From Clostridiaceae bacterium (GTDB lineage: Bacteria; Bacillota; Clostridia; Oscillospirales; Acutalibacteraceae), in assembly GCA_016293225.1 (NCBI GenBank), contig JAEDEQ010000077.1:1-7600 (forward strand): a stretch of 7,600 bases of DNA. Direction: 5' to 3'. Below, piece after piece: positions 1 to 5,274 of this stretch. The notes beneath the pieces are model-generated. The model was not told the origin of the DNA. It ran no database searches and worked only from the letters and a program-made list of their open reading frames with translations. The translations under genes were made by a program, and so were the position numbers. The first letter of the stretch is position 1; each line of letters starts with the position of its first letter.

Positions 1-882
1 GTTTTCAAAAAGGCAATATCGTTCCTTTTTTCATTAAGCGGCGCCTGCTTCTGCCCCGTTCTTGTCTGCCTTGTCGGCGGATATCCGACAGCGGCCTTTT
101 GCGCAAGGCAGCTTTATGAAAAGGGGCTTATCTCCCGGCGCGATTATCAGCACCTTTTGCTTTTTGCGGTCAATCCCTCGCCGTCGTTTGCCGTCGGCGC
201 CGTCGGCGCAATGCTGCTCGGCTCAAGCACAAGCGGCGCGGTAATCTTTTTTTCGGTCATCATCGCTTCGCTGCTGCTGGGGCTTTTTTCGCGGCTTGTT
301 AAAACCGAAGCTTCGGACGAGGAAAGGAAACCAATAAGCATAGAAACGCAGTTCATGCCGTTTTCAAAAAGCGTTGTAAACGCAATCGGCTCAAGCGGAA
401 AAGCAATGCTTTTCATCTGCTTTTCGGTGCTGTTCTTTTCCGCAGTGCTTTCCGTAACGGACAGATTATTTCCCACAAAAAACGCCTCCATGCTCTGCGG
501 CGCACTTTTTGAGGTGACCTGCGGCTGCAAACGCTGCTGCCGAAAGCTTCCGGTGGAAATTATTGCCGGCATTGTCGGCTGGGGCGGACTCTGCACCCAT
601 TTCCAGGTGATGGAGGACGTTATTCTTTCAAAGCTCAGGGTTACGGTCTTTATGGCTTTCAGGCTTCTGCACGGCGCACTTTCCGTTGCGGTCTGCTCGT
701 TTTTGCTCAGGCTTTTTCCGCAGGCTGTTCCAACCTTTCTCGGCGGAGACACGGTTCTTTCGTACTCCTACAATTCAAGCCTTCCGCTTTCGCTGTGCCT
801 TGTTGCAATGTGTGCGCTTCTGATGCTCGGGAACAACTTTGCCCTTTCAAAAAAGCGGAAAAAGAAAGAAAATTGCGGTTGA
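1..882 (+). CDS. ylbJ: YlbJ-like sporulation integral membrane protein (nucleoside-recognition/gate family), 5' end outside window
   Basis: The reading frame is open from base 1 to the TGA at 880-882, giving 293 visible residues. YlbJ proteins are about 400 residues, so roughly the first quarter is missing and the start codon lies off the window. Family marks: a GGYPTAA stretch (visible residues 26-32) followed by ARQLYEKGLIS, the usual GYP-x-GA...LYE-GLIS signature; a glycine-rich hydrophobic segment with GAVGAMLLGS shortly after; and WGGLCTHFQV (visible residues 194-203), matching the WGGLSVH-QV signature of the second gate domain. Several hydrophobic stretches indicate a multi-pass membrane protein, and the C-terminus is a Lys/Arg-rich tail. 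In Bacillus, YlbJ is a sigma-E-controlled mother-cell membrane protein needed for spore cortex formation; its transported substrate, if any, is not established. A cysteine cluster (CGCKRCC) precedes the second gate. A SpmA-like or generic gate-domain protein is the main alternative. Confidence 0.78.
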   Translation, partial: VFKKAISFLFSLSGACFCPVLVCLVGGYPTAAFCARQLYEKGLISRRDYQHLLLFAVNPSPSFAVGAVGAMLLGSSTSGAVIFFSVIIASLLLGLFSRLVKTEASDEERKPISIETQFMPFSKSVVNAIGSSGKAMLFICFSVLFFSAVLSVTDRLFPTKNASMLCGALFEVTCGCKRCCRKLPVEIIAGIVGWGGLCTHFQVMEDVILSKLRVTVFMAFRLLHGALSVAVCSFLLRLFPQAVPTFLGGDTVLSYSYNSSLPLSLCLVAMCALLMLGNNFALSKKRKKKENCG

Positions 883-907
883 AATGTTTTTTTCGGTGTG
901 ATATAAT
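879..907 (+). promoter_or_regulatory. Sigma-A-type promoter with extended -10, driving the Cys-rich small gene
   Basis: TTGAAA at 879-884 (five of six consensus -35 bases), a 17-base spacer, then a perfect TATAAT at 902-907 preceded by TG at 899-900, the extended -10 arrangement. The -35 hexamer overlaps the TGA stop codon of the upstream membrane-protein gene (880-882), so the small gene can be transcribed independently even though it lies only 53 bases downstream. The predicted start of transcription near 914 would leave a leader of about 20 bases, just enough for the ribosome binding site at 923-930. Confidence 0.8.
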
Positions 908-935
908 AATAAAAAATCAGCCGAGGAGGACGCAT

Positions 936-1154
936 ATGAGACAAAAGCTTTTTGACGGCAAAACTTACGAAAAATGCTGCGGACACTGCCTTAAAGGCAA
1001 GCTGCCGGCCGACAGGAGCGTTGTTCTTTGCAAAAAGCACGGCATTGTTTCGCTTGATGACTGCTGCCCAAGCTTTGAATATGATCCGCTCAAGCGTATT
1101 CCGAAAAGGCCGCGGCTTAAAACCGACTTCAGCGAAGATGAATTTAAGCTTTAA
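936..1154 (+). CDS. Small cysteine-rich protein, 72 aa, probable zinc-binding
   Basis: ATG at 936 is chosen because GAGGAGGA (923-930) sits five bases upstream and a strong promoter lies just before it; the longer in-frame extension upstream would begin inside the preceding gene and before the promoter. The stop is TAA at 1152-1154. The 72-residue product has no signal peptide or membrane segment, so it is probably cytoplasmic. Cysteines fall at 14, 15, 18, 32, 43 and 44; C15-x2-C18 with C32 and C43 (or C44) would form a four-cysteine metal site. The later part reads FEYDPLKRIPKRP, then a short acidic tail ending EDEFKL. From memory, short Clostridia proteins with the same Cys spacing and a YDPLKR-x-P tail are widespread and annotated hypothetical; this was not checked. 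No function can be assigned. Its own promoter and terminator make it a monocistronic unit. Confidence 0.85.
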   Translation: MRQKLFDGKTYEKCCGHCLKGKLPADRSVVLCKKHGIVSLDDCCPSFEYDPLKRIPKRPRLKTDFSEDEFKL

Positions 1155-1180
1155 AAGCTATGCTATCAGAACAGTTTAAG

Positions 1181-1219
1181 AGCCCGGACAGCCTGAAAAC
1201 GGTTGCCCGGGTTTTTCTT
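1181..1219 (+). terminator. Rho-independent terminator after the Cys-rich small gene
   Basis: A 13-position stem, 1181-1193 against 1201-1213, with two G-U pairs and one mismatch around a GCCCGG/CCGGGT core. The seven-base loop is 1194-1200, and the run TTTTTCTT (1212-1219) follows directly. It begins 27 bases after the TAA of the 72-residue gene. Confidence 0.88.
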
Positions 1220-1280
1220 ATACAACACAAAATTTAAGTGTACTAACAAAAAATCTAAAATCTAATATCTAATATCTAAA

Positions 1281-1412
1281 GTAGGGGCGTCGCTTGAGGC
1301 GCCCGAGTACTTTACCCATTGCACTGTTTACCCACAAAGGAACAACGTACAAGTTAAAATTTACGCGATTGTTTTGGGAGAGGTTCCCGGGCGCCTCAAG
1401 CGACGCCCCTAC
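1281..1412. repeat. Perfect 25-bp inverted repeat flanking an 82-bp spacer
   Basis: Bases 1281-1305 are the exact reverse complement of 1388-1412. Each arm carries GTAGGGGCG at its outer end and a GGCGCCC-type inner end, so each arm can also fold weakly on itself (GGGCG with CGCCC). The exact identity contrasts with the diverged copies elsewhere in the element, suggesting this pair is the most recent or is kept identical by conversion. The spacer holds one forward copy of the 40-base module (1326-1365). Confidence 0.95.
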
Positions 1413-1419
1413 AATTTTA

Positions 1420-1575
1420 GCTTTTATGTTGTTCCTTTATGGATAAATAGTGCAAATAATTTTGTTCTTTTGCTCCGCAGGGTTACTTTTGTCAATCGTC
1501 ACAAAAGTAACCCCAGCGGAGCGGACGGATGTAAAAAACAAGAACTGTTTAACCATAGAGGAACAACATAAAAGC
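1420..1575. repeat. Central imperfect palindrome with ~70-base arms
   Basis: The left arm (1420-1492) and right arm (1501-1575) are inverted copies around an eight-base centre, 1493-1500. The outer part pairs GCTTTTATGTTGTTCC (from 1420) with its exact complement ending at 1575, with single changes just inside. The inner part is a strong hairpin: 1472-1492 against 1501-1522, 20 pairs with a small bulge, containing GGGTTACTTTTGT and its complement. The middle of the arms has diverged. Open frames crossing this palindrome on both strands mirror one another and have no ribosome binding sites, so they are not annotated as genes. Confidence 0.9.
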
Positions 1576-1582
1576 AAAATCC

Positions 1583-1607
1583 GTACGGGCGGCGCTCGTA
1601 GCCGCCC
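1583..1607. repeat. GC-rich hairpin module inside the element
   Basis: GGGCGGC (1587-1593) pairs perfectly with GCCGCCC (1601-1607) around a seven-base loop. It is preceded by GTAC as in the other GC-rich modules. It is a diverged forward-orientation copy of the module at 1281-1304, with a different and more self-complementary inner sequence. Confidence 0.85.
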
Positions 1608-1652
1608 AAGAACCTTGCCCGTTGCCCCGTTTACCCACAAAGGAAACAGCAT

Positions 1653-1706
1653 AAAATCTAAAATTGTACGGGCGCCTCAAGTGACGCCCGTACGGATTTA
1701 GATTTT
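1653..1706. repeat. Right-end hairpin of the element, possible terminator for the secreted-protein gene
   Basis: Bases 1653-1674 pair with 1685-1706: a 22-position stem with one mismatch and two G-U pairs, a perfect GTACGGGCG/CGCCCGTAC inner part, and a ten-base loop (1675-1684). On the - strand the GC-rich stem is followed by an AATTTTAGATTTTA stretch. It lies about 40 bases beyond the stop codon of the gene at 1745-3403, so it may end that transcript. The T-run is interrupted, and no other candidate terminator was seen between 1706 and 1745. Confidence 0.6.
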
Positions 1707-1744
1707 AGATTACAGCAAATAAAAATATTAAATTACCGCCCACC

Positions 1745-3403
1745 TTATACGCTGAACATTCCTGCATCAGCAGGAGTTTTAAATTCATTAAAATAGTAAC
1801 TAACCGTTGAAGCCGATGAAATAACCTGCATATCAACCAGCTCATCGCCTATGAAGAAGAATTTCCTGACATTGCCGTTATCGTCGATAACATAGTTCAC
1901 CTGCTCAGGTTTTCCGCCCCTTCTTTCAAGTGTTGAAACGATTCCCGTCTTGGGGAACTGGATTTTTCCCGCAAGGTCGGTAACATTGAAGCCTGAACCA
2001 AAAATATCGTTTATCTGCAGGCTTTTTCCGTCAATGACGAAGTACATGAGAGCGCTCTTGCGGTCATAGACGATTCTTGCAGGCCTGTTGGTTTCAAAAT
2101 CTGTCCTTACGGCAACCATGCCGTTCCTTTCGGCAAAGGTGACCGTGCGTCCGCCAAGCTCCGAAACGTTCGTTTTAAACGTCATTTGGTAGTTCCCTTT
2201 TTCAACCATGTCCGTATACTTCAAAATCTTGTATGAGCTTTCGGTAATTTTTGCTGTTCCGCCTGCGGTAAACTTCGGAAACTCGCCGTAGATTATTTTG
2301 TCGCCCTCCTTGCGGTAGGATCTTACCGCAAACTTATATGTGCCGTTGTCAAGATTCGAAAAGGTATAGGTTCTTGCGCCCTTGACGTCGGCGAACATGA
2401 GGCTATAGCCCCTTTCGGGGTTGTAGTAGTATACCTGGTAGCCCGTTGCGCCGGCAACGGCGTTCCACTTGAGCTGAGCGGCGTTCGGCTTCGGATACGA
2501 AATGCTTATGTTCTCCGCCGGAGCGGGTCTTGTAATGGCTTTGAGCACCGGCGAATACGCGCTGCGGTAATATTTGTTGTTAACAAGCTTATACGCTCTG
2601 ACAACATAACGGTAGGTTGTTCCCGGCTTCAGGTTTTTGATAGTTGCCTTGGTTGTTGAAACCATTGCAACTCTTGTGTATTCCTTTGTGTTAAGGTCAT
2701 ATGAAAAGACCGAGTAGCCCGTGACAAACGGACTTCTGTTCCAGGTCAGGGTGAACGAATTGTGGGTTGATTCGCTGACCTTGAGACCGGTAACGGTCTG
2801 CGGAACAATGTTAAAAGTAACGGTCCTGCTGCTTCTGTAGCCGTTCTTCTGGATACCGGTAACCGTTACCTTTCCCGTTCCGACGCTCCTGTTTGAGGAA
2901 TAGCTGACCGTATAATGCGTGCCCTTTTTCAGGGTCTTTTTGCCGTAGGTAACCTTAACTGAAGGCGTAAGATTCTTTCCGGTATATGTTACCGGAGATG
3001 TGACCGTGACCTTGCATTTGGACATCTTGACCGTTGGCGCAACAATCTTGAACGAGAGGGTTTTGCTGCCGCTATATCCGTTCTTACTCACGCCGGTAAC
3101 GGTCACCTTGGCCGTGCCGACATTTTTGTTTGAGGAATACTTGACGGTATAATGCTTGCCCTCCTGAAGAGTCTTTTTGCCGTAGGTGACGGTGACCTTC
3201 GGCTTTTGCGCCTTTCCGTTATAGGTCACGGACGAGACGGCAAGCTTTATCTTGCAGTTTGAAATGTGCACCGTTTTTGAGGCGGCCTCGGCAATAACGG
3301 CCGTTCCGGACGGAAGAACCTGTGCAATATATGCCGAAGAAAAAATCATCAGCGCAGCAATAAGAACCGAAAGCAAGCCGCTTTTCAAGTGTTTTTTTCG
3401 CAT
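1745..3403 (-). CDS. Secreted protein with two Ig-like repeats, two fibronectin type III domains and an unrecognised C-terminal domain (552 aa)
   Basis: ATG at 3401-3403 is preceded on the - strand by AGAGGAGG (3411-3418); the stop is TAA at 1745-1747. Residues 1-41 form a Sec signal peptide: basic MRKKHLK, a hydrophobic core at about 9-30, and an AEAAS cleavage region near 39-42. Residues 46-121 and 125-199 are two similar beta-rich repeats offset by 79 residues (both contain TVTYGKKTL or VTYGKKTL, HYTV-YSSN and KVTVTG), of the kind often labelled MBG/YDG-like in Clostridia surface proteins. Residues ~203-292 and ~297-380 look like fibronectin type III domains (TLTWN..., LKPGTTYRYVVRAY; LKWNAVAGATGYQVYY, LDNGTYKFAVRSY). 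Residues ~385-552 are a separate beta-rich domain ending FKTPADAGMF, vaguely like LolA-fold lipoprotein-like domains (inference). No LPXTG motif, SLH repeat or catalytic motif is seen, so it is probably released or loosely wall-bound. It starts 33 bases after galT and is probably co-transcribed with it. Confidence 0.9.
   Translation of the reverse strand: MRKKHLKSGLLSVLIAALMIFSSAYIAQVLPSGTAVIAEAASKTVHISNCKIKLAVSSVTYNGKAQKPKVTVTYGKKTLQEGKHYTVKYSSNKNVGTAKVTVTGVSKNGYSGSKTLSFKIVAPTVKMSKCKVTVTSPVTYTGKNLTPSVKVTYGKKTLKKGTHYTVSYSSNRSVGTGKVTVTGIQKNGYRSSRTVTFNIVPQTVTGLKVSESTHNSFTLTWNRSPFVTGYSVFSYDLNTKEYTRVAMVSTTKATIKNLKPGTTYRYVVRAYKLVNNKYYRSAYSPVLKAITRPAPAENISISYPKPNAAQLKWNAVAGATGYQVYYYNPERGYSLMFADVKGARTYTFSNLDNGTYKFAVRSYRKEGDKIIYGEFPKFTAGGTAKITESSYKILKYTDMVEKGNYQMTFKTNVSELGGRTVTFAERNGMVAVRTDFETNRPARIVYDRKSALMYFVIDGKSLQINDIFGSGFNVTDLAGKIQFPKTGIVSTLERRGGKPEQVNYVIDDNGNVRKFFFIGDELVDMQVISSASTVSYYFNEFKTPADAGMFSV
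2807..3268 (-). repeat. Tandem 79-codon duplication encoding the two Ig-like repeats
   Basis: Residues 46-121 (3041-3268) and 125-199 (2807-3031) are tandem copies. The duplication is visible in DNA: GTCTTTTTGCCGTAGGT occurs at 2934-2950 and 3171-3187, exactly 237 bases (79 codons) apart, and TGTTTGAGGAATA recurs at the same offset. Most other positions differ, many at third bases, so the duplication is not recent. Confidence 0.85.
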
Positions 3404-3436
3404 GATATATCCTCCTCTGGAAAATTCTGTTCTTTG

Positions 3437-4933
3437 TCACTTTGTATTGACGTATGAAACAAAGCGCATGAAGCCCTCCTTGCCCTCCTCGGTGCGTTTA
3501 TAAACGCCTGCGTGCTCCAGTACCTTTGAAAAAACAATTCCGATCTCTTTTTTGAGGATATCCTGAGTGTTCTCCTTTGTAAAGTTATATTTATCCCTGA
3601 ACGACGAAAGCCATGCGGCGTGCTTTGAAAGTACGCTGTCGTCTGCAATATCCCGGTTTTCAAGGATAGCCTTTTCCAAAAGAGCAATCTCGTTTTTAAG
3701 TCTTGCCGGAAGAACGGCCAGACCCATAACTTCAATAAGCCCTATATTCTCCTTTTTGATGTTGTGCAGCTCCGGGTGCGGATGGAAAACGCCGAACGGA
3801 TATTCCTTTGTTGTAATATTGTTGCGAAGAACAAGATCAATTTCAAAGTCCTCGCCCCTGCGCCTTGCAATGGGCGTAACGGTGCTGTGCTTTTCGCCGT
3901 CCGTTTCGGCAAAAATGAAGCACCTTTCGTCCGTATAGCCGCGCCAGGCGGTAAGGATTTTATCGGCAAGGTCAACTACTCTGTTTTTATCCCTTGCACG
4001 GATACGAATAACGGACATCGGCCATTTTACAATGCCGCTTTTCACATCCTCAAAGCCGTTGAACACAAGCTCCTTTTCAACCGGAGCCTTTGCCATTGCG
4101 AACTCGTAGCGTCCGCCCTGGAAATGCTCATGGGAAAGGATTGAGCCGCCGACAATCGGCAAACCCGCATTGGAGCCGATGAAATAATGCGGAAAAAGCT
4201 CAGTAAAATCCAAAAGCTTTTTGAAAGTGCTTTTGTCAACTTTCATCGGAACGTGCTTTTTGTTGAAAACAATGCAGTGCTCGTTGTAGTAAACATAGGG
4301 CGAATACTGAAAGCCCCAGTCCGCGCCGTCAATCGTTATGGGAATAATGCGGTGGTTCTGCCTTGCCGGGTGGTTCATTCGTCCGGCGTAGCCCTCGTTT
4401 TCCGGGCAGAGCAGACATTTCGGGTAGCCGCCCTGCGGCGCAAGCTTTGCCGCGGCAATCTCCTCCGGTGTTTTTTCCGGTTTTGAAAGGTTAACGGTGA
4501 TATCAAGCGTGCCGTACTCGCTTTCGCTCTTCCATTTGAGGTCGCGGCTGACTCGGTAGCGGCGTATGTAATCGCTGTCGCAGGAAAGCTTATAGTAGTA
4601 ATCGGTGGCCTTTTGGGGCGACTGCTCATAAAGCGAATAAAACCTTTGAGCAACAAACGACGGGCGCGGAACAAAAACGCTCATAAGCTTGGTATCAAAG
4701 AGATCGCGGCACGTCACCGTGTTTTCAATAAGTTCCTTTTCGGCGGCAAAATCAAGCAAAGCGCCAAGAACGCTTTCAAGCTGTACCTCGCCGCTTGGAA
4801 TCTCGCAGTCCTCAAAGCCGTCAAGGCCGAGAATTTCCAGCAGGCGGTTTGTGCAAAAGGTCACGTCGTTTTTTTCAATAAGACCGCAGTCAAGCGCATA
4901 TTTTACAAGAAGTTTAATTTGCTTATATATCAT
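3437..4933 (-). CDS. galT: UDP-glucose--hexose-1-phosphate uridylyltransferase, class II (GalT)
   Basis: Transfers UMP between UDP-glucose and galactose-1-phosphate, giving glucose-1-phosphate and UDP-galactose in the cytoplasmic Leloir pathway. The 498-residue length fits the Firmicutes class II family (about 490-510), not the ~350-residue E. coli class. Marks in order: MIYKQIKLLVKYAL N-terminus; MSVFVPRPS near 84-92; GYPKCLLCPENEGYAGR at 169-185; ILSHEHFQGGRYEF at 265-278, holding the class II form of the active-site His motif (HEHFQGG in place of HPHxQ); FGVFHPHPELHNIKKENIGLIEVMG region at 380-404, typical of the family. ATG at 4931-4933 follows GGAGG (4941-4945) with a seven-base spacer; the stop is TGA at 3437-3439. 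No galK, galE or galactosidase gene is visible nearby. The next gene in the same direction is the secreted fibronectin-type protein. A promoter candidate lies at 5027-5055. Confidence 0.96.
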   Translation of the reverse strand: MIYKQIKLLVKYALDCGLIEKNDVTFCTNRLLEILGLDGFEDCEIPSGEVQLESVLGALLDFAAEKELIENTVTCRDLFDTKLMSVFVPRPSFVAQRFYSLYEQSPQKATDYYYKLSCDSDYIRRYRVSRDLKWKSESEYGTLDITVNLSKPEKTPEEIAAAKLAPQGGYPKCLLCPENEGYAGRMNHPARQNHRIIPITIDGADWGFQYSPYVYYNEHCIVFNKKHVPMKVDKSTFKKLLDFTELFPHYFIGSNAGLPIVGGSILSHEHFQGGRYEFAMAKAPVEKELVFNGFEDVKSGIVKWPMSVIRIRARDKNRVVDLADKILTAWRGYTDERCFIFAETDGEKHSTVTPIARRRGEDFEIDLVLRNNITTKEYPFGVFHPHPELHNIKKENIGLIEVMGLAVLPARLKNEIALLEKAILENRDIADDSVLSKHAAWLSSFRDKYNFTKENTQDILKKEIGIVFSKVLEHAGVYKRTEEGKEGFMRFVSYVNTK

Positions 4934-5220
4934 TACAAAGCCTCCGTGTTGTTTTTTTACGGGTGCTGCCGAAAAAAAGCCCCGGCACCTGATTATACAG
5001 CCGACAAAAGCCGACTATACATTTTAATAATACACCAAAATGCACTGCGAATCAATATCCCGGAAACATTTTTCTCCGCCTGCGGGGTCAGAAAAGCGGC
5101 AGCTGCTTTGTTGCAAAGCTGCTTTAAATATAATACATCAGGCTTATAAGCGGTTAAAATTTCTGTTTGGGCTGTAAAAATGAAAGAGAGGGATAAATTC
5201 ATTGAGCATAGAAAGAGACG
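4934..5220. other. Intergenic leader region between rplQ terminator and galT, no gene supported
   Basis: About 290 bases hold the galT promoter and leader. Small structures seen: AGCTGCTTTG (5101-5110) against CAAAGCTGCT (5114-5123), a ten-position stem with one central mismatch and a three-base loop but no T-run; and a weak five-pair hairpin, 4962-4966 with 4985-4989, in the galT leader. Possible short open frames on either strand (for example - strand from 5202, + strand from 5180) have no ribosome binding site and look random. No riboswitch, T-box or operator was recognised. Confidence 0.6.
5027..5055 (-). promoter_or_regulatory. Candidate sigma-A promoter for galT
   Basis: On the - strand TTGATT (complement of 5050-5055) is followed by a 17-base spacer and TATTAT (complement of 5027-5032), with TG immediately before the -10. 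Transcription would start near 5019, leaving a leader of roughly 85 bases. A second TATAAT lies closer to the gene (complement of 4992-4997) but has no matching -35 hexamer at 16-18 bases. No operator palindrome or CRE-like catabolite site was recognised around either. Confidence 0.55.
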
Positions 5221-5260
5221 AAAAAAACGGCCGGCGCTTTTGCACCGACCGCAATTTTTT
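5221..5260 (-). terminator. Rho-independent terminator closing the rpsK-rpsD-rpoA-rplQ transcript (possibly bidirectional)
   Basis: CGGCCGGCGC (5228-5237) pairs with GCACCGACCG (5242-5251): ten pairs including two G-U on the - strand, with a four-base loop. On the - strand the stem runs into seven T residues (A-run 5221-5227), an almost ideal terminator 23 bases past the rplQ stop. On the + strand the same stem is followed by CAATTTTTT (5252-5260), so it could also stop transcription coming the other way. It separates the ribosomal operon from galT. Confidence 0.93.
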
Positions 5261-5274
5261 ATTATTCTGTACTA

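Larger units (their letters stand above)
1281..1645. repeat. Diverged direct repeat pair (about 62 bp) within the element
   Basis: Bases 1281-1342 align with 1583-1645 in the same orientation with a single one-base gap. The pair ends in an identical 17-base stretch, GTTTACCCACAAAGGAA, at 1326-1342 and 1629-1645. The GC-rich module plus the AT-rich module is therefore repeated as a unit, while other copies of the same modules are inverted. This argues for stepwise duplication and inversion rather than a single simple hairpin. Confidence 0.88.
1252..1711. mobile_element. Non-coding mosaic palindromic element with terminal inverted repeats (MITE-like, inferred)
   Basis: This stretch between the converging blocks has no convincing gene. 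The ends are inverted copies: AATCTAAAATCTAA (1252-1265) is the exact reverse complement of 1698-1711. Just inside each end is a GC-rich module, 1281-1304 on the left and its diverged reverse complement at 1667-1693 on the right. Inside lie four copies of a ~40-base module (1326-1365, 1410-1448 inverted, 1547-1585, 1629-1668), all close to TTTAyCCAyAAAGGAACAAC followed by an A-rich tail, plus four GGGCG...CGCCC modules and a central palindrome. The order is roughly B+ A+ B- A- core A+ B+ A+ B-. No transposase remnant and no clear target-site duplication were seen. The whole could be one MITE-like element, several nested insertions, or an intergenic repeat array grown by duplication. The repeats are certain; mobility is inferred. 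Confidence 0.7.

Noticed and set aside
147..752. 201-codon open frame on the - strand opposite the YlbJ-like gene
   Set aside because: Antisense shadow of a clear membrane-protein gene; Ser/Thr/Pro-rich translation without family features or ribosome binding site.
1437..1701. Open frames of 65-83 codons on both strands across the palindromic element
   Set aside because: They mirror one another through the palindrome, lack ribosome binding sites and have repeat-like composition; treated as chance frames in repeats.
1252..1711. CRISPR array as an explanation for the repeated modules
   Set aside because: Copies occur in both orientations, spacing is irregular, repeats are diverged and no cas gene is present.
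4962..4989. Riboswitch or attenuator in the galT leader
   Set aside because: Only a five-pair weak stem is seen, with no T-run and no recognisable aptamer core.
4992..4997. Second TATAAT on the - strand as the galT -10 box
   Set aside because: No -35-like hexamer at the correct distance; the TTGATT/TATTAT pair at 5027-5055 fits better.
4613..5149. 178-codon + strand frame overlapping the start of galT
   Set aside because: Mostly antisense to galT, Lys/Arg-rich low-information translation, no family resemblance.
4993..5202. 69-codon - strand frame in the rplQ-galT gap
   Set aside because: No ribosome binding site before the ATG, and the candidate galT promoter lies inside it; no recognisable features.
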